DNA of 6,289 nucleotides from Candidatus Aciduliprofundum sp. (lineage in GTDB: Archaea; Thermoplasmatota; Thermoplasmata; Thermoplasmatales; Aciduliprofundaceae): NCBI GenBank assembly GCA_015523135.1, contig WAKY01000109.1, positions 1 to 6,289 of the forward strand, written 5' to 3'. Position 1 is the first letter of the stretch, and each line of letters opens with the position of its first letter. Under the pieces are notes generated by a model. It ran no database searches. It saw only the letters and a program-made list of their open reading frames with translations, and was not told the DNA's origin. Of the stretch, positions 1-5,296 are shown one piece after another. A program made the translations under genes and the position numbers.

Positions 1-177
1 ATTTCCGGAAATGTGATTTATTTGGGTAATGAGAAGGTTATAGTGGAGAGAAGAAACGAGGAGGCGAGAAAGAAATTAGAAAGAGAGAGCTACAAGATAT
101 TTTCTTTGAATATCTCAGAGTTCGTAAAGGGTTCTGGCGGTCCCTCTTGCTTAATTCTATCTTTAGAAAGGGGCTAA
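1..177 (+). CDS. Guanidino-group-modifying enzyme (DDAH/arginine deiminase-like), C-terminal end only
   Basis: Frame 1 is open from the first base to TAA at 175-177 and gives the last 58 residues of a protein whose N-terminus lies outside the window. The end reads SEFVKGSGGPSCLILSLER. This resembles the C-terminal active-site segment of the amidinotransferase / dimethylargininase / arginine deiminase superfamily, where a Gly-rich stretch precedes the nucleophilic Cys near the C-terminus; here that Cys is fragment residue 50 (codon 148-150). Known family members hydrolyse arginine, methylarginines or related guanidines through a Cys thiouronium intermediate. Substrate cannot be decided from this piece. 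The fragment before it (NEKVIVERRNEEARKKLERE) fits the usual 'index of a strand then helix' preceding the Cys loop. Family membership is an inference from the short motif; the reading frame itself is clear. It ends 30 bases before cysS on the same strand. Confidence 0.7.
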   Translation: MSGNVIYLGNEKVIVERRNEEARKKLERESYKIFSLNISEFVKGSGGPSCLILSLERG

Positions 178-186
178 ATTTTTTTA
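175..186 (+). promoter_or_regulatory. Candidate TATA element of cysS, doubling as T-run terminator of the upstream gene
   Basis: TAAATTTTTTTA is centred about 27 bases before the cysS ATG, the spacing expected for an archaeal TATA box with transcription starting at or next to the start codon. No Shine-Dalgarno is seen before the ATG, which fits a leaderless mRNA. The seven T's at 179-185 lie just after the stop codon of the upstream gene and could also end its transcript, since archaeal intrinsic terminators are T-runs without a need for a hairpin. Both roles are inferred from position and composition. Confidence 0.5.
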
Positions 187-207
187 CCCTAAAGGGCATG
201 CAAGGCT

Positions 208-1575
208 ATGAAGATATACGATACTCTGAGCGGCGAGAAAAAGGAGTTTGTGCCTGTTCATGAGGGGCGTGTTGGTATTTATGTTTGCGGCCCCACAACC
301 TACGATTACGCTCATATTGGCCATGCTAGGCCAGCAATCCTATTTGATGTTTTTAGAAGATTCCTTGAATATTTGGGCTATGATGTCATTTTAATTTCCA
401 ACATAACGGATGTGGATGATAAAATAATCAACAAGGCAAATGAATTGGGTAAAGATCCCATAGAGATGGCTCACTACTACGCAAGAGAATACTTGAAGGA
501 TATGGATTCATTGAGGGTAAGAAGAGCAAATATCATACCCAAGGCAACTAGGCATATTGAAGAAATTATCAATCTTATTAAAACTCTCGTTGATAAGGGC
601 TATGCATACGAAAGCGGAGGAGATGTTTATTTTTCTGTTAAAAAATTCAAAGATTATGGAAAATTGTCCCATCGCAAAATAGAAGAGATGCTGGCTGGGG
701 CACGGGTTGAGGTTAATGAGAAGAAAATAGACCCATTGGATTTTGCTCTGTGGAAAGCATCCAAGCCCGGGGAGCCCTCTTGGGACTCCCCTTGGGGTCC
801 TGGAAGGCCCGGGTGGCATATAGAATGCAGTGCTATGAGTATGAATTATCTAGGCCCAACTCTTGATATCCATGGTGGTGGTGCCGATTTGATTTTCCCG
901 CATCATGAGAATGAAATAGCACAAAGCGAAGCTGCCACAGGTAAGCCCTTTGCAAAGTACTGGATGCATGTGGGCTTGGTAAGATTTGAGAAAGAAAAGA
1001 TGAGCAAATCAATTGGAAATGTGTTTTTAATAAAAGATTTTCTCAAAAAGTATCCTCCAGAAGTACTGCGCTTAATGTACCTCAACTCCCACTACCGTAA
1101 GCCCTACGATTTTAGTGAGAAGAATATTGAAGATTCTTTACCTCTTTTAGAAAAGATATGGAGTACCTATCAAATATTGAAAGATTCTGCAATGCAAGAA
1201 GAGCCCTCAAAGGAAGTTGAAAAGAGGATAGATAATACGAGGAAAAAAATAATTGCGGCCTTAGAGGATGATTTCAACACCAGAGAGGCAATGAAAGAGT
1301 ACCTATCCTTCATAAATTTTGCCAGAGAATTAAAAGGCGGAGATGCCCTTGCCACTCTTAATTTCCTAAAAGAGATGGATGATTTATTTGACATTTTGCC
1401 AAAGGGTGAGAATGAAGGAAAGGAAAAGGAATTAATTGAGCTTCTTCTCAATGTGAGGAACGAGGAGAGGAAGAGAAAGAATTATGAAATGGCGGATTAC
1501 ATAAGGGATGAGCTTGAAAAAATAGGGATAAAAATAGAAGATACAAAAGAAGGAACAAAATGGTACAAGATTTAA
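208..1575 (+). CDS. cysS: Cysteinyl-tRNA synthetase (class I)
   Basis: It charges tRNA-Cys with cysteine at the cost of ATP in the cytoplasm. The 455-residue protein matches the usual length (E. coli enzyme 461). The HIGH signature is HIGH at residues 36-39, and KMSKS is at 264-268. The four zinc ligands known from E. coli CysRS (C28, C209, H234, E238) have counterparts C27, C207, H232 and E236 with the same 25- and 4-residue spacing between the last three. The Rossmann catalytic core fills roughly residues 1-300, followed by the helical anticodon-binding part with a Lys/Glu-rich C-terminus. ATG at 208 is chosen because the protein begins with the family's MKIYDTLS-type start, and because a TATA-like element lies 27 bases upstream without any Shine-Dalgarno (leaderless). 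Its stop codon overlaps that of the convergent radA. No irregularity is seen; all catalytic signatures are intact. Confidence 0.98.
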   Translation: MKIYDTLSGEKKEFVPVHEGRVGIYVCGPTTYDYAHIGHARPAILFDVFRRFLEYLGYDVILISNITDVDDKIINKANELGKDPIEMAHYYAREYLKDMDSLRVRRANIIPKATRHIEEIINLIKTLVDKGYAYESGGDVYFSVKKFKDYGKLSHRKIEEMLAGARVEVNEKKIDPLDFALWKASKPGEPSWDSPWGPGRPGWHIECSAMSMNYLGPTLDIHGGGADLIFPHHENEIAQSEAATGKPFAKYWMHVGLVRFEKEKMSKSIGNVFLIKDFLKKYPPEVLRLMYLNSHYRKPYDFSEKNIEDSLPLLEKIWSTYQILKDSAMQEEPSKEVEKRIDNTRKKIIAALEDDFNTREAMKEYLSFINFARELKGGDALATLNFLKEMDDLFDILPKGENEGKEKELIELLLNVRNEERKRKNYEMADYIRDELEKIGIKIEDTKEGTKWYKI

Positions 1576-2537
1576 GCATCCCTTATGCCTTCTTCAACAA
1601 TTTTTATAACTACTTCCCCATCTGGCAGTGCAGGAGAGTCAATTAACCTTGCAATTCTCTTATTCCCCCTGCTTTTTCTTAGATAAATTCTGTAAGTAGC
1701 CGTATGTCCAACTATATTTCCTCCAATAGGTTGTGTTGGGTCGCCAAACATCATACCTGGATTTGAAGATACTTGATTTGTAACTGCCACAACTGCATTA
1801 TTCAAATCTGCAAATTTGAGTAAATCGTGCATATGCTTATTAAGCAACTGCTGCCTCTCAGCAAGGGAGCCACGTCCAACGTACTCTGCACGGAAATGGG
1901 CTGTAAGGGAATCCACTATAAGCAATCTAACGGGGTATTCCTTAGCTAACTCCATGGCTTTATCAACCAGCAGTATTTGATGATTTGAATTAAAGGCACG
2001 AGCCACATGTATCTTTTTTAATACCTCCACGGGATCTAATTCCAATGCTTCGGCCATCTGCTTTATCCTCTCAGGCCTAAATGTGTTCTCAGTATCAATG
2101 TAAACAGCGTGGCCTTCCAATCCTCCCTTATCCTGAGGCAATTGAACATTAACAGCTAGTTGATGCATAATTTGTGTTTTTCCAGAGCCAAACTCTCCAA
2201 AAAACTCAGTTATAGCCTGAGTTTCCAATCCCCCACCAAGGAGATTATCAAAATCTGGAGAGCCCGTTGTTAATTTTGTAACTTTTTTTCTACGCTCGTA
2301 AATCACATCTCCTGTTTCAAAACTTCCAACATTGGCATACTTTCTAGCGGCGAGGATTATCTTCTGTGCCACACCCTCCCCTATACCCACGGCATCTGCA
2401 AGGTCCTTGGGCGAGGCAACAGCCAATTCTATCAAATCCGTATAACCTGCTTCTCTCAATTTTTCGGCAGTAGTGGGTCCTACCCCAGGTAAATCTTCAA
2501 GTGTATATTCTTCTTTCTCTTCTTCTTTCTTGGCCAA
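1572..2537 (-). CDS. radA: DNA repair and recombination protein RadA (archaeal Rad51/RecA homologue)
   Basis: RadA forms ATP-dependent filaments on single-stranded DNA and carries out homologous pairing and strand exchange. With the TTG start the protein has 321 residues, normal for the family. Order of parts: Lys/Glu-rich tail 1-11; helix-hairpin-helix domain with LPGVGPTTAEKLREAG (16-31) and a second hairpin VGIGEGVAQKI (50-60); polymerisation segment GSFETG (71-76); ATPase core with Walker A GEFGSGKT (114-121), Walker B LLIVD (205-209), loop L1 around 217-230, loop L2 around 254-274, and the ATP-cap segment DSPALPDGE (300-308). No intein interrupts it. The TTG at 2537 is preferred because GGTGAT lies 4 bases before it and the protein then begins MAKKEE. 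An in-frame GTG at 2546 lies inside that GGTGAT, and a further GTG at 2564 would give 330 residues without a Shine-Dalgarno. It lies 45 bases after the GAPDH gene on the same strand and has its own TATA-like element. Confidence 0.96.
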   Translation of the reverse strand: MAKKEEEKEEYTLEDLPGVGPTTAEKLREAGYTDLIELAVASPKDLADAVGIGEGVAQKIILAARKYANVGSFETGDVIYERRKKVTKLTTGSPDFDNLLGGGLETQAITEFFGEFGSGKTQIMHQLAVNVQLPQDKGGLEGHAVYIDTENTFRPERIKQMAEALELDPVEVLKKIHVARAFNSNHQILLVDKAMELAKEYPVRLLIVDSLTAHFRAEYVGRGSLAERQQLLNKHMHDLLKFADLNNAVVAVTNQVSSNPGMMFGDPTQPIGGNIVGHTATYRIYLRKSRGNKRIARLIDSPALPDGEVVIKIVEEGIRDA

Positions 2538-2541
2538 TACA

Positions 2542-2547
2542 ATCACC
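2542..2547 (-). promoter_or_regulatory. Shine-Dalgarno of radA (GGTGAT)
   Basis: On the minus strand GGTGAT stands 4 bases before TTG (2537-2535). It pairs with the archaeal 16S 3' end (AUCACCUCC) over six bases. It decides the radA start in favour of TTG at 2537 over the longer in-frame GTG at 2564. The GTG inside it (2546-2544) is also in frame. Confidence 0.75.
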
Positions 2548-2569
2548 TTCAATATCCCATGCACACTCT

Positions 2570-2577
2570 TTTATTAA
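2570..2577 (-). promoter_or_regulatory. Candidate TATA element of radA
   Basis: TTAATAAA on the minus strand, within the 45-base gap after the GAPDH stop codon, is centred about 36 bases before the TTG start. A transcript starting about 26 bases downstream would begin near 2547, exactly at the GGTGAT. So radA may be transcribed alone as well as by read-through from the GAPDH gene. This is inferred from spacing only. Confidence 0.45.
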
Positions 2578-2582
2578 TCTTT

Positions 2583-3581
2583 TTACAACCATTGAGAAAT
2601 GTACTCCACAAGGTCCACAACCCTAGCTGAATAACCATACTCGTTATCGTACCAGGCAAGAACCTTTACAAGATTTCCACGTACATAGGTCTCAAGAGCA
2701 TCGTACATAGCACTATGGGAATTGCCCTTGAAATCCGAAGAGACAAGGGGCTCATCTACATACTGCAATATTCCTTTTAGCTCTCCCTCAGCCGCTCTCT
2801 TAAACGCCTCTCGCACTTCATCCTCTGTTGTCTCTTTTTCAACCTCGGCAACAAGATCTACTATTGAAACTGTACTTGTTGGCACTCTTATTGATATACC
2901 ATGCATTCTTCCCTCCAACTCAGGTATTACAAGTCCTATACTCTTTGCTGCGCCCGTGGTAGTTGGTATAATATTCATTGCCGCAGCCCTAGCCCTGCGC
3001 AAATCCTTATGGGGCAAGTCCAAAACACGCTGGTCATTAGTGTATGAATGTACAGTTGTCATCAAAGCATATTTGATTCCAAAATTTTCATGTAGAACCT
3101 TTGTAACTGGTGCTAAGCAATTTGTGGTGCAAGAAGCATTGCTTATCACATCATGCTTTTCCGGATCATATTTATCCTGATTCACCCCGAGCACTATGGT
3201 GACATCGGCTGGTTCTCCCTTAGCAGGGGCTGTTATTATAACCTTCCTTGCCCCTGCTTTTAGATGTTTTGCCGCCTTATCCCTTGAGCGAAATACTCCT
3301 GTGCTCTCTACTACAACATCCACACCCAATTCTTTCCAAGGCAATTTCTCTGGGTCTCTCTCACTGAAAACTGGAATCTCGCGGCCATTTACAATCAAGC
3401 TTTTTTCTGTGTAATCCACCTCACCCTCAAATTTTCCATAATTTGTATCGTACTTTAGAAGATGCGCCAAGGTGCGAGCGTCCGTTATATCGTTTATTGC
3501 TACAATGTCCAAATCTTTATATCCTATGCGAAAAACCAAGCGCCCTATGCGTCCAAAACCATTTATCGCTACACGAACCAT
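2583..3581 (-). CDS. gap: NAD-dependent glyceraldehyde-3-phosphate dehydrogenase, bacterial (class I) type
   Basis: It interconverts glyceraldehyde 3-phosphate and 1,3-bisphosphoglycerate. The 332-residue length matches bacterial GapA. The N-terminal Rossmann motif is NGFGRIGR (7-14); D31 in the NDITDA segment matches the Asp that binds the adenosine ribose of NAD (Asp32 in Geobacillus), and L189-P190 (DLPHKD) match the Leu-Pro pair that marks NAD-preferring glycolytic forms. The active site SNASCTTNCLAP (147-158) puts the catalytic Cys at 151, with His at 178. The closing WYDNEYGYS (310-318) is classic class I. This is not the class II GAPDH usual in archaea, which is very different in sequence, so transfer from bacteria in the ancestry is likely. 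ATG at 3581 gives the family's usual N-terminus; GGTG lies 7 bases before it. It is divergent from the FBP aldolase/phosphatase gene and followed by radA. Confidence 0.97.
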   Translation of the reverse strand: MVRVAINGFGRIGRLVFRIGYKDLDIVAINDITDARTLAHLLKYDTNYGKFEGEVDYTEKSLIVNGREIPVFSERDPEKLPWKELGVDVVVESTGVFRSRDKAAKHLKAGARKVIITAPAKGEPADVTIVLGVNQDKYDPEKHDVISNASCTTNCLAPVTKVLHENFGIKYALMTTVHSYTNDQRVLDLPHKDLRRARAAAMNIIPTTTGAAKSIGLVIPELEGRMHGISIRVPTSTVSIVDLVAEVEKETTEDEVREAFKRAAEGELKGILQYVDEPLVSSDFKGNSHSAMYDALETYVRGNLVKVLAWYDNEYGYSARVVDLVEYISQWL

Positions 3582-3586
3582 TTAAG

Positions 3587-3592
3587 TCCACC
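3587..3592 (-). promoter_or_regulatory. Weak Shine-Dalgarno of the GAPDH gene (GGTGGA)
   Basis: On the minus strand GGTGGA precedes the ATG at 3581 by five bases. Only GGTG pairs with the archaeal anti-Shine-Dalgarno. A better match, AAGGAGAT, lies about 20 bases before the ATG, too far to serve it directly. Confidence 0.4.
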
Positions 3593-3611
3593 AATTCATA
3601 ATCTCCTTGGC

Positions 3612-3619
3612 ATATTAAA
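3612..3619 (-). promoter_or_regulatory. Candidate TATA element of the GAPDH gene
   Basis: TTTAATAT on the minus strand is centred about 35 bases before the GAPDH ATG. Transcription would begin near 3590, giving a leader of about ten bases that starts at the GGTGGA. A second A/T-rich stretch at 3633-3643 could serve as an alternative box. Confidence 0.5.
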
Positions 3620-3635
3620 TTTTTACCTTCGCAAA

Positions 3636-3643
3636 TTTTAAAT
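3636..3643 (+). promoter_or_regulatory. Candidate TATA element of the FBP aldolase/phosphatase gene
   Basis: TTTTAAAT is centred about 26 bases before the GTG at 3666 and 35 bases before the ATG at 3675. Transcription would begin near 3665, at the GGTGA that precedes the ATG. The left arm of the inverted repeat at 3639-3659 overlaps this element. Confidence 0.5.
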
Positions 3644-3659
3644 CTCTTAGGGAGATTTA
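3639..3659. promoter_or_regulatory. Perfect 8-bp inverted repeat with 5-base spacer: candidate operator shared by gap and fbp
   Basis: TAAATCTC at 3639-3646 and its exact reverse complement GAGATTTA at 3652-3659 flank the spacer TTAGG. It overlaps the fbp TATA element and reaches nearly to its inferred transcription start, while lying about 20 bases upstream of the gap TATA element. Such a site could block fbp and help gap if bound by one dimeric regulator. The sequence is certain; the operator role is inferred. Confidence 0.5.
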
Positions 3660-3664
3660 GGCAC

Positions 3665-3669
3665 GGTGA
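3665..3669 (+). promoter_or_regulatory. Shine-Dalgarno of the FBP aldolase/phosphatase gene (GGTGA)
   Basis: GGTGA ends five bases before ATG at 3675 and pairs with the archaeal 16S tail. It favours ATG 3675 over the in-frame GTG at 3666, which lies inside the motif itself. Confidence 0.6.
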
Positions 3670-3674
3670 ATAAA

Positions 3675-4790
3675 ATGAATAAGATAACAATAAGTTTAAT
3701 TAAGGCAGATGTAGGAGGTTGGCCCGGGCACTCAAGTGTGCATCCAGATTTGATTGAAACTGCCAAAGAGGCTTTGCAGAAGGCAAAGGATGAGCATATT
3801 TTAGAGGATTTCCATGTAACAGGTGTAGGAGATGATTTACAGCTCATAATGACACATCGCAAGGGTGTGGATAGCGAGGAAATTCACAAATTAGCATGGA
3901 ATACCTTTGAAAAGGCAACAGCCGTGGCTAAAGAATTAAAACTGTATGGGGCTGGGCAGGATTTGCTAAAGGATGCTTTCAGCGGAAACATAAGAGGGAT
4001 GGGACCTGGAATAGCGGAAATGGAAATAACGGAAAGGAAGAGTGAGCCAATTGTGGCTTTTATGATGGATAAAACAGAGCCAGGGGCTTTCAACTTACCC
4101 ATATACAGAATATTCGCAGATCCTTTCAACACAGCAGGATTGGTAATTGACCCAAATATGCATGATGGGTTCAAGTTTGAAATATGGGATATAATGGAGC
4201 ACAAGAAGGTTATAATGCACGCTCCAAAAGAGATGTACGATATGCTCGCTTTGATAGGGGCAAAGAGCAGATATGTAATAAAGAGAGTTTATGCCACAGA
4301 GAACAATCCAAAGGTTAAGGGAGAGGTTGTAGCCGTAGTAAGCACTGAGAAACTGTATCAGATTGCAGGAGAGTACATAGGAAAGGATGATCCCGTGGCA
4401 CTCGTAAGGGCACAGAGCGGTTGCCCAGCATTGGGCGAGGTGCTTGAGCCTTTCGCATTCCCGCATCTCGTATCAGGCTGGATGCGTGGCTCCCACAATG
4501 GGCCTTTGATGCCTGTAAGCATAAAGCAGGCGCACTGCACAAGATTTGATGGGCCACCAAGAGTAGCAGCACTTGGATTCCAGATTGCCAATGGAAAGCT
4601 AGTTGGTCCCGTGGACTTGTTTGACGACCCCGCATTTGATAGGGCCAGGGAAACTGCAGAATACATAGCCGACTACATGCGCCGCCATGGGCCATTTGAG
4701 CCCCACAGATTACCGCTTGAGGATATGGAATATACAACCTTACCAAAAGTTCTCACAAAGCTCAAAGACAGGTTTGAAAAAATCCAATAA
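3675..4790 (+). CDS. fbp: Fructose-1,6-bisphosphate aldolase/phosphatase (class V, bifunctional)
   Basis: This archaeal gluconeogenic enzyme condenses dihydroxyacetone phosphate and glyceraldehyde 3-phosphate into fructose 1,6-bisphosphate and then hydrolyses it to fructose 6-phosphate in the same remodelled active site, making the pathway one-way. The 371 residues match the family almost throughout. Magnesium-binding residues D12, H19 (ADVGGWPGH) and D53-D54 (GDDLQL) are present. K237 in EYIGKDDP corresponds to the Schiff-base Lys232 of the Sulfolobus tokodaii enzyme, Y234 to Tyr229, and Y353 (MEYTTLP) to Tyr348. Further family stretches are GAGQDLL (92-98), KTEPGAFNLP (133-142) and RFDGPPR (290-296). 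The ATG at 3675 is chosen because GGTGA lies five bases before it and MNKITISLIKAD aligns with other family N-termini. GTG at 3666 (374 residues, repeating the MNK) is a real alternative because it could be leaderless. The gene is divergent from gap, whose product supplies its triose phosphate in gluconeogenesis. Confidence 0.97.
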   Translation: MNKITISLIKADVGGWPGHSSVHPDLIETAKEALQKAKDEHILEDFHVTGVGDDLQLIMTHRKGVDSEEIHKLAWNTFEKATAVAKELKLYGAGQDLLKDAFSGNIRGMGPGIAEMEITERKSEPIVAFMMDKTEPGAFNLPIYRIFADPFNTAGLVIDPNMHDGFKFEIWDIMEHKKVIMHAPKEMYDMLALIGAKSRYVIKRVYATENNPKVKGEVVAVVSTEKLYQIAGEYIGKDDPVALVRAQSGCPALGEVLEPFAFPHLVSGWMRGSHNGPLMPVSIKQAHCTRFDGPPRVAALGFQIANGKLVGPVDLFDDPAFDRARETAEYIADYMRRHGPFEPHRLPLEDMEYTTLPKVLTKLKDRFEKIQ

Positions 4791-4806
4791 TTCTTTTTTT
4801 ATTTTA
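4791..4806 (+). terminator. T-run terminator after the FBP aldolase/phosphatase gene
   Basis: TTCTTTTTTTATTTTA begins at the base after the stop codon. Such pyrimidine-rich T-runs without a stem-loop are the usual archaeal intrinsic terminator. No hairpin is seen before it. Confidence 0.65.
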
Positions 4807-4818
4807 GGTTACCCGAAA
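4803..4818. promoter_or_regulatory. Imperfect palindrome resembling a DtxR/IdeR-type metal-regulator site
   Basis: TTTAGGTTACCCGAAA is symmetric at 12 of 16 positions (pattern TTT-GG-TA-CC-AAA). The left half TTAGGTTA recalls the TTAGGTTAGGCTAACCTAA-type operator of DtxR/IdeR regulators. It lies 13 bases upstream of the feoA TATA element, in front of an iron uptake operon. Identity as an iron operator is inferred and the site is imperfect. Confidence 0.35.
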
Positions 4819-4831
4819 TTGTTTAATTAAG

Positions 4832-4840
4832 TTTAAATAT
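4832..4840 (+). promoter_or_regulatory. TATA element of the feoAB operon
   Basis: TTTAAATAT is centred 25 bases before the feoA GTG, which predicts a transcript beginning at the start codon (leaderless). No Shine-Dalgarno precedes the GTG, in agreement with this. Confidence 0.65.
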
Positions 4841-4860
4841 GCTATCTACATCCTTAACCC

Positions 4861-5292
4861 GTGAAATTAAGCGAGCTTAGGCCTGGAGAAACTGGCGTTG
4901 TAACAAAAGTTGCTGGCGCAGGAGCAATACATAGAAGGCTCTTAGCTATGGGCATACTTCCAGGCACTGTAATTCGTGTAACACGCTTGTCTCCATTTGG
5001 TGATCCTATAGAGTATGAAATAAGGGGAGTTTTTGTATCTTTAAGAAAGAGTGAGGCGGATTATGTCGAAATTGATAAAATCATTCCCCTACACTTACTT
5101 CCTCCCGGTGAGAAGGTCAGGGTTGTTATACTTGACGGAGGCATGAATTTCATAAGAAACATGGGAAGCATAGGGATTTCCCCGGGAAAAATTATTGAAA
5201 TATTAAGTCCATGCTGTCCTATGCGAGTTAGAACTGAACTTGGAGAATACTATATTGGAAAGGGAGAGGCATATAGAATCTATGTGAGGTGA
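4861..5292 (+). CDS. feoA: FeoA-family protein with two tandem FeoA (SH3-like) domains
   Basis: FeoA is a small cytoplasmic partner of the ferrous iron transporter FeoB. Bacterial FeoA has about 75-85 residues; this protein has 143 and contains two copies of the fold. Domain 1 (about 1-74) holds LRPGETGVV and HRRLLAMGILPG (24-35), followed by GDPIEYEIRGVFVSLRKSEADYVEI. Domain 2 (about 76-143) repeats the plan with LPPGEKVRVV, IRNMGSIGISPG (98-109), and ends in GEYYIGKGEAYRIYV. A CC pair (118-119, SPCCPM) stands where FeoA domains usually have a small/Pro-rich turn; a metal role is possible but not shown. There is no signal peptide or membrane segment. The GTG start at 4861 is set by the leaderless promoter spacing and by the family-typical MKLSELRPGE beginning. 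feoB follows after four bases, and the feoA stop codon lies within the feoB Shine-Dalgarno. Confidence 0.92.
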   Translation: MKLSELRPGETGVVTKVAGAGAIHRRLLAMGILPGTVIRVTRLSPFGDPIEYEIRGVFVSLRKSEADYVEIDKIIPLHLLPPGEKVRVVILDGGMNFIRNMGSIGISPGKIIEILSPCCPMRVRTELGEYYIGKGEAYRIYVR

Positions 5293-5293
5293 T
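5288..5293 (+). promoter_or_regulatory. Shine-Dalgarno of feoB (GGTGAT), overlapping the feoA stop codon
   Basis: GAGGTGAT contains the TGA stop of feoA (5290-5292), and GGTGAT ends three bases before the feoB TTG at 5297. Ribosomes ending on feoA would be placed directly for feoB, so translation of the two is probably coupled. An ATG at 5292 leads only to a stop in another frame. Confidence 0.75.
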
Positions 5294-5296
5294 GTC

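Noticed and set aside
187..196. CCCTAAAGGG before cysS as a possible operator
   Set aside because: Four-base arms with a two-base centre are expected by chance; nothing else around it supports a function.
508..1451. Open frames on - inside cysS
   Set aside because: Antisense to conserved aminoacyl-tRNA synthetase motifs; translations look like non-coding shadows.
1572..2564. Longer RadA from GTG at 2564 (330 residues)
   Set aside because: It adds MHGILKVIV, which is unlike family N-termini, has no Shine-Dalgarno, and would run through the GGTGAT that fits the TTG start; not excluded by sequence alone.
2722..3180. Open frame of 152 codons on + inside the GAPDH gene
   Set aside because: It is antisense to a clearly coding class I GAPDH, with no recognisable domain and no start signal; a shadow of the real gene.
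4095..4746. Several overlapping open frames on - inside the FBP aldolase/phosphatase gene (up to 143 codons)
   Set aside because: They lie opposite a highly conserved gene in different frames, with low-complexity, Cys/Ser-rich translations; no promoter or Shine-Dalgarno.
4823..4830. TTAATTAA palindrome upstream of feoA
   Set aside because: In A/T-rich promoter DNA an 8-base A/T palindrome is common; best seen as part of the TATA/BRE surroundings.
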